This document shows, piece after piece, positions 1 to 5,074 of a DNA stretch of 29,682 nt. The stretch comes from Clostridiales bacterium (GTDB taxonomy: Bacteria > Bacillota > Clostridia > Christensenellales > UBA3700). Made by a program: the position numbers and the translations under genes. The notes under the pieces were generated by a model. It made no database searches. It was not told the origin of the DNA and was given only the letters and a program-made list of their open reading frames with translations. The stretch spans positions 38,364 to 68,045 of the forward strand of contig JAAVHQ010000025.1 of the NCBI GenBank assembly GCA_014799645.1. Direction: 5' to 3'. Within the stretch, counting starts at the first letter, position 1, and each line of letters begins with the position of its first letter.

Positions 1-7
1 GAACACA

Positions 8-184
8 ATGAAAGCGTATGCCTGTTGTCCGCAATGCGGCTATAAATTATGCAAAGGCGAAAGCGGATCAGACGTAGATATACTCTGTCCCCGTTGCGGT
101 AAATTGGTTCGTGTAATTATTACTGCCGACGAGGTTCGTGCTACCCCCACCGAACCCCAAAAGAAGATTAAAGAAATCTCATAA
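8..184 (+). CDS. Small two-CxxC zinc-ribbon protein, copy 1
   Basis: A 58-residue reading frame from the ATG at 8 to the TAA at 182-184. It has two cysteine pairs in the pattern of a small zinc ribbon: CPQC (residues 7-10) and CPRC (27-30), with further cysteines at 6 and 15. The tail after residue 45 is charged and proline-containing. The layout resembles small phage or ICE zinc-finger proteins (Com-like or 'cysteine-rich KTR' type), but I cannot assign a family. Its start is only 8 bases from the window edge, so the ribosome binding site is not visible. An almost identical copy lies at 2899. Most base differences between the copies are synonymous, which supports a real, selected protein. 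It is directly followed by a strong terminator at 201-240. Its role is unknown; nucleic-acid or protein binding through zinc is the usual inference. Confidence 0.7.
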   Translation: MKAYACCPQCGYKLCKGESGSDVDILCPRCGKLVRVIITADEVRATPTEPQKKIKEIS

Positions 185-200
185 ATACTACTTAATTACA

Positions 201-240
201 TACCCGACTGTCGATTTAAGTCGATTGTCGGGTATTTTTT
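201..240 (+). terminator. Rho-independent terminator after zinc-ribbon copy 1
   Basis: The stem runs from CCCGACTGTCGA (203-214) to TCGATTGTCGGG (221-232). It pairs over 12 positions with one T-T mismatch and one G-T wobble, has a six-base loop, extends by a TA/TA pair on each side, and is followed by a T run (235-240). The same hairpin recurs after copy 2 at 3092-3132. Confidence 0.85.
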
Positions 241-345
241 ATGATATTATTCGGTTTTATTTGTTATGTTTTTCGGCGTAGACTTTTTCCGATACCACCA
301 CTTGTCGAAAGACAAATAAATTATATTATGACGACTTATATCAAC

Positions 346-374
346 TTTACTTTATAGCCTGTTTTTGCTATAAT
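346..374 (+). promoter_or_regulatory. Probable promoter of the LytTR gene, almost leaderless
   Basis: A perfect TATAAT at 369-374 lies 17 bases downstream of a weak -35, TTTACT (346-351). The LytTR start codon begins at 382, only seven bases after the -10 box, and no Shine-Dalgarno sequence separates them. If this promoter is used, the transcript would start at or next to the ATG. The rest of the 185-381 gap is AT-rich and shows no other gene. Confidence 0.55.
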
Positions 375-381
375 TACAGTA

Positions 382-828
382 ATGAGAGTTACCTTAAAAG
401 AAAACAAAACTAAAAATGATATTGAGGTACTAATCGAGTACCCCGAAATGTCGGAAACCGTAAATCGCATAGAACATGCGGTAAAATCGGTTGATAACGC
501 CGTTCGCTGTTTTGATGATGACGGCAATATTTGTTTTGTTCACGTTTCCGATATTTTTTATATCGAAAGCGTTGATAAGCAAGTTTTTATTTATATTAAA
601 GAAAAAGTTTATCGCGCCGAATTGCAACTGTATCAATATGCCGAAAAACTATATTCATTGGGTTTTGAACAAATCAGTAAATCGTGTGTTCTGAACTTAA
701 ATACGTTAGTTAGTGTTAAGCCCATTTTCAACTCTAAAATGGAAGCTCTACTTGAAAACGGTGAAAAGGTGCTTATATCAAGAAATTTTATTCCTGCAAT
801 TAAAAAACGGTTGGAGAAAATGTTATGA
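382..828 (+). CDS. LytTR-domain DNA-binding regulator
   Basis: A 148-residue protein whose C-terminal two thirds (about 45-146) matches the LytTR DNA-binding fold: an opening strand and turn, the segment VHVSDIFYIESVDKQVFIY, then a conserved RNFIPAIKKRLEKML end. The N-terminal 40 residues are not a receiver domain, so this is a stand-alone LytTR protein rather than a two-component regulator. It overlaps the next gene, a DUF3021 membrane protein, by four bases (ATGA). LytTR-DUF3021 pairs are a known arrangement in Firmicutes in which the membrane partner is thought to restrain the regulator. That partnership is inferred from context here. Likely targets are its own operon or the protease genes at 1411-2897. 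The start is not backed by a Shine-Dalgarno sequence, and the next in-frame ATG would remove about 20 residues, so the exact N-terminus is uncertain. Confidence 0.85.
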   Translation: MRVTLKENKTKNDIEVLIEYPEMSETVNRIEHAVKSVDNAVRCFDDDGNICFVHVSDIFYIESVDKQVFIYIKEKVYRAELQLYQYAEKLYSLGFEQISKSCVLNLNTLVSVKPIFNSKMEALLENGEKVLISRNFIPAIKKRLEKML

Positions 829-1259
829 AAAAGCGTGTTTTTAATTTTATTAAGCAACTGATCGTAAATACGCTTGCGACGACTACCATGAGTATTGTTT
901 TAACGTCGCTTGTCTCTCTTATTGCGGGTGGCAAATATATGGGGTTTACCGTTCCGCTTGAAATCTTACTTGCAAATTTTTTGGTGCATATCGGTTTTAT
1001 TTTAATTAACAAAATTGATATGAAATATAACATATTGAATTATATTGTTATGCTTATATATTCACTTGGCATAGTAATCGGATTTTGCTTTTTATTTAAT
1101 TGGTGTGAGATTGGCGAACTGTGGATTATATGTTTAATAGTTATAATCGTATTCATTGTTGCCTTCGTTATAGACTTAATTAAGATTAAGCAAGATGCAG
1201 ACGAGATAAACGCAAGTTTGAACGAAATTAGAAAACGAAAAGATAACGAAAATAAATAG
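825..1259 (+). CDS. DUF3021 family four-helix membrane protein
   Basis: A 144-residue protein with four hydrophobic segments (about 15-34, 43-62, 70-92 and 98-118) and a charged C-terminal cytoplasmic tail of coiled-coil character. Length, helix pattern and position directly after a LytTR gene fit DUF3021. The ATG overlaps the stop of the regulator (ATGA), implying translational coupling and roughly equal expression. Family precedent suggests it inhibits or tunes the LytTR partner at the membrane; nothing in this sequence shows the signal sensed. The pair is closed by a terminator at 1274-1298, so it forms a separate two-gene transcript from the protease genes downstream. Confidence 0.8.
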   Translation: MKKRVFNFIKQLIVNTLATTTMSIVLTSLVSLIAGGKYMGFTVPLEILLANFLVHIGFILINKIDMKYNILNYIVMLIYSLGIVIGFCFLFNWCEIGELWIICLIVIIVFIVAFVIDLIKIKQDADEINASLNEIRKRKDNENK

Positions 1260-1273
1260 GATTAAGTAAAAAG

Positions 1274-1298
1274 GGCTGTGAATATCACAGCCTTTTTT
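1274..1298 (+). terminator. Terminator of the LytTR-DUF3021 operon
   Basis: A perfect 8-bp stem, GGCTGTGA (1274-1281) with TCACAGCC (1285-1292), a three-base loop and a run of six T (1293-1298). Confidence 0.9.
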
Positions 1299-1337
1299 GT
1301 AACTTGGTAGCGCATATTTGTAAGATAAATCGCAACT

Positions 1338-1369
1338 AATTGACTTATTTCAATTAGATAATCTATACT
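1338..1369 (+). promoter_or_regulatory. Promoter with inverted repeat before the CPBP protease gene
   Basis: TTGACT (1340-1345) and TATACT (1364-1369) are separated by 18 bases and resemble a sigma-A promoter. An inverted repeat, AATTGA (1338-1343) and TCAATT (1350-1355), covers the -35 region and could be an operator, possibly for the neighbouring LytTR protein. No experiment or alignment supports the latter. Confidence 0.5.
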
Positions 1370-1410
1370 TTTGCAGAGCAAATTCAACAATAGGTAAAAA
1401 GTAAATAGTC

Positions 1411-2217
1411 ATGAATACCGAAAATAAAACTGTTTCAATAAAAGAACTCATATTCGCAAGTATCATTTGTATTGTTTTGGCTGCTTGCGACACATTATGT
1501 TTTCCGGCAAGTTTATTTATAAACATTCTTCTATCGGACATAACGCCGATATATTTTGCTTTGATGATAAATCAATGGTTTTGGATAATAGTCGGAATAA
1601 TCGCTATTCGGTTTTTATGCCCCAACCTGACAATATATCTGAAACTTAAATATTTCAAAAATGGGTGGAAGAATTTTTGGCTTTCGATTATTATAATGAT
1701 TTGTGTATCTGCGTTGGCGTTTTCATTAGGGTTAATCGGTAAATACAATTACACGCCGAGCGTTGAAAAGGTCGTTATCGAGGGCTTTATATACTACATA
1801 AGCGTTGCTATAATAGAGGAATTATATATTCGCGCATTGCTATTAAATATTATCGAACGCATAGCTTGTAAAAGCAAACACGCTACGCTGATCGCTATAA
1901 TTGTTTCATCTGCACTATTCGGTTTAGGGCATATTATTGGAATGATTGGTCAAGATGTATTGACAATAATATGCCGAGTAATTTGGACTATCTCTCTTGG
2001 TATTTATTTGGGCGTTATTTACAAAAAGTCAAACAATTTATGGCTACCCATTGTAGTACATGCGCTTGTTGATTTTTGTAGCGTATGCTATTGTTTTGTT
2101 ACAACGCCGATTTTTTCCACCGCAACCGTAATTATCATAGCCGTAAGCTATTTCGCTGTTGCTATGCTTTTATTGTATATTCACTATATAAAGCCGTCGT
2201 TAAAAGGTAAGATATGA
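1411..2217 (+). CDS. CPBP (CAAX-type) intramembrane metalloprotease
   Basis: A 268-residue polytopic protein of about seven or eight helices carrying the three CPBP/ABI active-site motifs: EE at 136-137 with R141 (EELYIR), FGLGH ending in H174, and HALVD with H217 and D221. These are the residues expected to bind metal and activate water, so the enzyme looks intact. CPBP proteins cleave substrates in the membrane, and in Gram-positive bacteria they are often linked to bacteriocin immunity, peptide maturation or anchoring of regulators. Here the gene overlaps a C39-like peptidase gene by four bases (ATGA at 2214-2217), which argues for a joint function. The ATG at 1411 lacks a strong ribosome binding site; it is chosen because the first helix follows at once. 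The substrate is unknown. Confidence 0.85.
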   Translation: MNTENKTVSIKELIFASIICIVLAACDTLCFPASLFINILLSDITPIYFALMINQWFWIIVGIIAIRFLCPNLTIYLKLKYFKNGWKNFWLSIIIMICVSALAFSLGLIGKYNYTPSVEKVVIEGFIYYISVAIIEELYIRALLLNIIERIACKSKHATLIAIIVSSALFGLGHIIGMIGQDVLTIICRVIWTISLGIYLGVIYKKSNNLWLPIVVHALVDFCSVCYCFVTTPIFSTATVIIIAVSYFAVAMLLLYIHYIKPSLKGKI

Positions 2218-2897
2218 AAAAATCTATTAAAATTACAATAGTCGTTATAAGCTCTTTCATTGTCGCTATCGGCTTAACTCTCGGTATTGCTTTTTCGGTG
2301 TTAGCAGTAAAAAGCAATAATATCGACAACGACTTTTCCGCAATCTATACAAACGATAAATATAACACGGCTGTAAACGTGGACGGTGTAAAAGTTATAA
2401 CGCAAGAAGTGTCTTGCGGGTATGCTGTTATCGAAATATTTTCTGCTTGGAACGGCAACGATATAACCGAAAACAGTTTGTATAATCAATACGGAAAAGT
2501 TGTAACATCAACGGGTAAATCTTTCTGCAACGAATTTAATAAACAGTTCCCCGAATATAAAACAGACATTTATAAGTGGTTGAAGAATACAGAGCTAATT
2601 GACAAGGTTTATGAAAGTTTGCAAAACGGTATTCCCGTTCCGTTTGAGTGGGCGGCAAAGTTTAATGGCGAATGGACTTTGCATTACTCGTTAATTACGG
2701 GTATGGATATTCAGAACGATAAAGTTACAGTCGCTAACCCGTATGGATATATCGAAACGCTATCTATAAAAGAATTATTAGACAGAACAAGTTTTAAGGC
2801 GTTCAACAATATGCCGTTCTTTTATCGGTTGGCGTTTGCTTTTGGCGTATTTGAAAAGAATACGGCTTTTATTCCGACAAAAAAGGTAAACAGTTAA
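2214..2897 (+). CDS. Membrane-tethered C39-like cysteine peptidase
   Basis: A 227-residue protein with one N-terminal hydrophobic helix (about 8-31) that would place the rest outside the membrane. The body carries a papain-like C39 signature: Q64 followed by C68 (QEVSCGYA), H157 in WTLHYSLITG, and N175 in ANPYG, in the order Gln-Cys-His-Asn/Asp expected for this fold. It has no ABC transporter domain, so it is the stand-alone type, not a bacteriocin exporter. The gene is coupled to the upstream CPBP protease gene by an ATGA overlap and is followed after one base by the zinc-ribbon gene. A role in trimming or destroying an extracellular peptide is plausible, but the substrate is not evident. 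It may belong to the 'C39-like' Pfam group of unknown specificity. Confidence 0.75.
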   Translation: MKKSIKITIVVISSFIVAIGLTLGIAFSVLAVKSNNIDNDFSAIYTNDKYNTAVNVDGVKVITQEVSCGYAVIEIFSAWNGNDITENSLYNQYGKVVTSTGKSFCNEFNKQFPEYKTDIYKWLKNTELIDKVYESLQNGIPVPFEWAAKFNGEWTLHYSLITGMDIQNDKVTVANPYGYIETLSIKELLDRTSFKAFNNMPFFYRLAFAFGVFEKNTAFIPTKKVNS

Positions 2898-2898
2898 A

Positions 2899-3075
2899 AT
2901 GAAAGCGTATGCCTGTTGTCCGCAATGCGGATATAAATTATGCAAAGGCGAAAGCGGATCGGACGTAGATATACTCTGTCCCCGTTGCGGTAAATTGGTT
3001 CGTGTAATTATTACTGCCGACGAAGTTCGAGCTACCCCCACCGAACCCCCAAAGAAGATTAAAGAAATCCTGTAA
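2899..3075 (+). CDS. Small two-CxxC zinc-ribbon protein, copy 2
   Basis: A 58-residue protein nearly identical to the one at 8-184. It has the same cysteines (CPQC 7-10, CPRC 27-30, plus C6 and C15) and differs only at residue 51 (P for Q) and at the last residue (L for S). Four further base changes within the first 47 codons are all silent. The ATG comes one base after the stop of the C39-like peptidase gene, so the protein is the last member of that operon. It is followed by a terminator almost the same as that of copy 1. A zinc ribbon conserved at protein level in two copies suggests a needed binding function rather than a fortuitous frame. Function is not known. Confidence 0.75.
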   Translation: MKAYACCPQCGYKLCKGESGSDVDILCPRCGKLVRVIITADEVRATPTEPPKKIKEIL

Positions 3076-3091
3076 ATGCAATTTAATATCT

Positions 3092-3132
3092 TACCCGACT
3101 GTCGATTTTAGTCGATTGTCGGGTATTTTTTT
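3092..3132 (+). terminator. Rho-independent terminator after zinc-ribbon copy 2
   Basis: The stem runs from CCCGACTGTCGA to TCGATTGTCGGG (3094-3123) and is followed by a run of seven T. It is the same hairpin as at 201-240, differing by one base in the loop. It closes the CPBP/C39/zinc-ribbon operon. Confidence 0.85.
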
Positions 3133-3176
3133 ATGCTTTTTTGCAAATATCAATTACTGTTGATATAAAAAGACAG

Positions 3177-3214
3177 CGTGTGTTTCCATTTTTCAACACA
3201 CGTTGATTTATAAT
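3177..3214 (+). promoter_or_regulatory. Operator-like palindrome and -10 box before the XRE gene
   Basis: CGTGTGTT (3177-3184) and AACACACG (3195-3202) form an 8-base inverted repeat with a ten-base spacer. A TATAAT at 3209-3214 follows, and the XRE start codon lies 17 bases further. No good -35 is visible at the right distance; the palindrome occupies that place. Such sites next to XRE genes are usually autoregulatory operators, which is inference here. Confidence 0.55.
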
Positions 3215-3231
3215 ATAAGCAGAGGTTGATA

Positions 3232-3552
3232 ATGTTAAGCTCAAAAGAACTTTACGAAAAGGTAGAAAAACTACGCATACAAAAAGGATTATCGGTAGCG
3301 CAATTAAATAGACTTGCGGGAATATCGCACGCTACTTTGAATTCTTGGAAAATTCGTGGAACTATGCCAAAATTAGAGGTTCTTGACGGTATATCATTAG
3401 CATTGGAAATCCCTATATCCGCCTTATTATACGACGTTGAAGTCGATAATCTTACGGGCGAAGAAATCGAACTACTATCTTATTGGAAAAAAATTGACAA
3501 CGAACAAAGGAAAGCCATTATGTCTACAATCAAGGCTATGTCCAAAACTTAA
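3232..3552 (+). CDS. XRE-family helix-turn-helix transcriptional regulator
   Basis: A 106-residue protein with a typical XRE/Cro-CI domain at about 7-65: recognition region VAQLNRLAGISHATLNSWKIRG, then a helix ending in LALEIPISALL. The C-terminal 35 residues are charged and contain no peptidase domain, so it is probably a simple repressor rather than an ImmR/ImmA-type cleavable regulator. The ATG at 3232 is preferred over a TTG at 3226, because the ribosome binding site AGAGG (3221-3225) abuts the TTG but is correctly spaced from the ATG. It stands between the cargo and the conjugation operon, the usual place for the master switch of a Gram-positive ICE. Confidence 0.85.
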   Translation: MLSSKELYEKVEKLRIQKGLSVAQLNRLAGISHATLNSWKIRGTMPKLEVLDGISLALEIPISALLYDVEVDNLTGEEIELLSYWKKIDNEQRKAIMSTIKAMSKT

Positions 3553-3627
3553 TATTGTTCTGTTGAAATAGTAGTTAGAATCTGAAAAGTTTTATTGAAC
3601 ATATAAACTTTTAGCAGATATAAGCCT

Positions 3628-3680
3628 GACAGATAAATTAAACCTTTCGTGGGGTTATTTTGTCTGTCTTTTATTTTGCC
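3628..3680 (+). terminator. Long bulged hairpin with U-rich tail after the XRE gene
   Basis: GACAGA (3628-3633) pairs with TCTGTC (3663-3668). Inside it AAAT/ATTT and AACC/GGTT segments also pair, leaving a small apical loop. The tail TTTTATTTT follows. It probably terminates the XRE transcript; a structured leader or small RNA is possible. Confidence 0.5.
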
Positions 3681-3687
3681 TTAATAT

Positions 3688-3726
3688 CCCCGATAGCGTT
3701 TAATTATGCGCTGTCGGGGATTTTTT
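3688..3726 (+). terminator. Strong rho-independent terminator
   Basis: CCCCGATAGCG (3688-3698) pairs with CGCTGTCGGGG (3709-3719) over 11 bp with one wobble, has a ten-base loop, and is followed by six T (3721-3726). Confidence 0.85.
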
Positions 3727-3744
3727 ATATTCCGCCTTTCCTTG

Positions 3745-3771
3745 CCCGATAGCACAAATATCGGGTTTTTT
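3745..3771 (+). terminator. Second rho-independent terminator
   Basis: CCCGATA (3745-3751) pairs with TATCGGG (3759-3765), has a seven-base loop, and is followed by six T. With the hairpin just before it, it forms a tandem block between the XRE gene and the conjugation operon. In the rest of the 3553-3827 gap I see no gene and no clear promoter. Confidence 0.8.
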
Positions 3772-3827
3772 ATTTGCCTTTTTTCAGGCATCTATGGCTT
3801 TCAAAACGAGCTATGGAGGTTTGAATT

Positions 3828-4256
3828 ATGGCAACAATCAACTATCAGTTTTCGGACGGACACTTTGAAGAAATCGAAGTTACGGAAGAATTCAAGCGGG
3901 AATACGAATTCTTGCTCATTCAGGAACGCGCCTTGCATTGGAAAGAAATGCAGCAAAAGTATCGTGCGGGTATGCGATGCACGAAAGACTTTTCGTTAGA
4001 CAAGTTTACGGAAGACGGTTACGAACTGCCGTCCGCCGTACCCGATCCGCTCGAAATCCTTATCGAAAGAGAAGAACGTCGGGAATACTACGAAAAGTTA
4101 CTTCGTCCCCTTACGGACAAGCAGCGTGAAGTTTACATATTGCATTTTATTGAAGGTTATTCCAACTTACAAATAGCCACTTTATTACATATTGACGAAA
4201 GCTCGGTCCGCGAGCGAATTTTTTGGGCGCAGAAAAAAATTTCAAAAAATTTTTGA
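3828..4256 (+). CDS. Sigma-70 region 4 type transcription factor of the ICE
   Basis: A 142-residue protein whose C-terminal part (about 93-141) is a sigma-70 region 4 helix-turn-helix: LTDKQREVYILHFIEGYSN, then LQIATLLHIDESSVRERIFWA. The N-terminal half is charged and lacks a recognisable region 2, so it may not recruit core polymerase alone. Similar short sigma-like proteins sit at the head of conjugation operons in Tn916- and Tn1549-type elements and are thought to activate transfer or excision genes; the same role is inferred here. The ribosome binding site GGAGG (3815-3819) and the ATG at 3828 are well spaced. The final codons run through an A/T palindrome (4239-4259) that includes the stop. 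Confidence 0.8.
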   Translation: MATINYQFSDGHFEEIEVTEEFKREYEFLLIQERALHWKEMQQKYRAGMRCTKDFSLDKFTEDGYELPSAVPDPLEILIEREERREYYEKLLRPLTDKQREVYILHFIEGYSNLQIATLLHIDESSVRERIFWAQKKISKNF

Positions 4257-4259
4257 AAT
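4239..4259. other. A/T palindrome over the sigma-factor stop codon
   Basis: ATTTCAAAAA (4239-4248) and TTTTTGAAAT (4250-4259) are perfect inverse complements around one base. The stop codon TGA (4254-4256) is inside. It could be a protein-binding site or a weak hairpin. The 84-base gap that follows (4257-4340) holds no gene, only a short AACGG/CCGTT inverted repeat and the next ribosome binding site. Confidence 0.6.
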
Positions 4260-4340
4260 ACCCCCGAATTTGATGAGTTTTTGTCAACGGATATATGGGC
4301 GGAATAAACAGCCGTTCCTAAAAATATTCGGAGGTTGACA

Positions 4341-4607
4341 ATGATAGTCAAAAAGGAAAAGTTGCAAGCCTACTTGGACGAGCGCAAGCTCACACGAGCG
4401 GATTTTGCAAAGAAGCTCGGCGTTGACGTATCGGAAGTAGATAAAATGCTTTCGGGCGAACCCGTAGGCTACGAAACGGCAAAGCGTTTCATTTACTACT
4501 TGAAAGCGCACCGCGCTCAACACTTGGTCGATTGGAAAGCAATCGGCGTAAAAAATCCGCTTGCGGAAGACAACAAAGACGACGATAACAAGGAGGCAAT
4601 CGCGTAA
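4341..4607 (+). CDS. Small helix-turn-helix protein
   Basis: An 88-residue protein with an XRE-like helix-turn-helix near the N-terminus (LQAYLDERKLTRADFAKKLG, then VDVSEVDKMLSGEPVGYETAKR) and a very acidic C-terminal tail (EDNKDDDNKE). The ATG at 4341 sits seven bases after GGAGG; a TTG at 4335 is too close to that site to be the start. The stop TAA overlaps the ATG of the next gene by one base, so it is translated together with the mobilisation proteins. In related elements small HTH proteins in this place regulate the relaxase operon. DNA binding is inferred from the fold only. Confidence 0.7.
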   Translation: MIVKKEKLQAYLDERKLTRADFAKKLGVDVSEVDKMLSGEPVGYETAKRFIYYLKAHRAQHLVDWKAIGVKNPLAEDNKDDDNKEAIA

Positions 4608-5074
4608 TGAAAAATTTTGAAGTACAGCATACTATCCGCCTTTACGATCCCGAACTCATTGCCGAAATCGGCAGAGCGTTTGACGCCCACCATAGAGAGT
4701 TCAAGAACAAGAACGAATTTTTGACGGAACTCTTACGGCTCGGCGTAAAACAGATGAACCCCGTTCCGCCTGTTCCGCCCGTAGGAGGCACCGTTCCGCC
4801 TTGCGCCGCTGCGGACACTCTGACGGACGAAATCAAAGAGATACACGCAATATCGACGGAAACGGCACAGTACCTTAAAACACAGTTTAAGAAGCTCTAC
4901 GTCCACGTTGCGGTTGCGGAAAAACTGCTTGCCGCTATCTACAATATCAAGACGAGCGAACTTGCGGGAACGCCGCCCCTTGCAGAGAAAGTGGACGACG
5001 GATTCTTCGACGACCTGCCTATGAGGTTTGAAAAGATAATCGTATCTCTTGAAAGCCGTTACGGTCTGCGTTGA
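4607..5074 (+). CDS. Ribbon-helix-helix relaxosome accessory protein (MobC-like)
   Basis: A 155-residue protein. The first 50 residues fit a ribbon-helix-helix fold: a strand (VQHTIRLYD), a helix (ELIAEIGRAF) and a second helix (KNEFLTELLRLGV). A proline/glycine linker follows (about 52-65, repeats of VPP with GGTVPP), then a helical C-terminal domain. It is immediately upstream of, and overlaps by four bases, the relaxase gene. Position and fold suggest that it binds oriT and helps load the relaxase, as MobC-type proteins do. This is family inference; no oriT sequence has been proven here. Confidence 0.65.
   Translation: MKNFEVQHTIRLYDPELIAEIGRAFDAHHREFKNKNEFLTELLRLGVKQMNPVPPVPPVGGTVPPCAAADTLTDEIKEIHAISTETAQYLKTQFKKLYVHVAVAEKLLAAIYNIKTSELAGTPPLAEKVDDGFFDDLPMRFEKIIVSLESRYGLR

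Larger units (their letters stand above)
8..241 (+). repeat. Direct repeat, left copy (zinc-ribbon gene plus terminator)
   Basis: About 230 bases recur at 2899-3133. They are near-identical over the first 168 bases, diverge just before and after the stop codon, then match again across the terminator hairpin. The window begins inside this unit, so its true left edge cannot be seen. Confidence 0.85.
2899..3133 (+). repeat. Direct repeat, right copy (zinc-ribbon gene plus terminator)
   Basis: This is the second copy of the unit at 8-241. The two copies flank the 2.7-kb LytTR, DUF3021, CPBP and C39 segment in the same orientation, so recombination between them could delete or amplify that segment. 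Confidence 0.85.

Noticed and set aside
3226..3234. TTG start for the XRE gene (and similarly TTG at 4335 and 26302 for two other genes)
   Set aside because: In each case the ribosome binding site abuts the TTG, while an ATG six bases further is correctly spaced.
1..3800. Left attachment site (direct repeat of the tRNA-Arg 3' end)
   Set aside because: I looked for the T-arm/acceptor sequence (such as ATTCGAATCC or GCGCCATAAGG) in the left part and found no convincing copy; the left end is likely outside the window.
3706..3999. Plus-strand frame overlapping the terminators and the sigma-factor start
   Set aside because: It runs across two terminator hairpins and is out of frame with the sigma-factor gene, which has a good ribosome binding site and a recognised domain.
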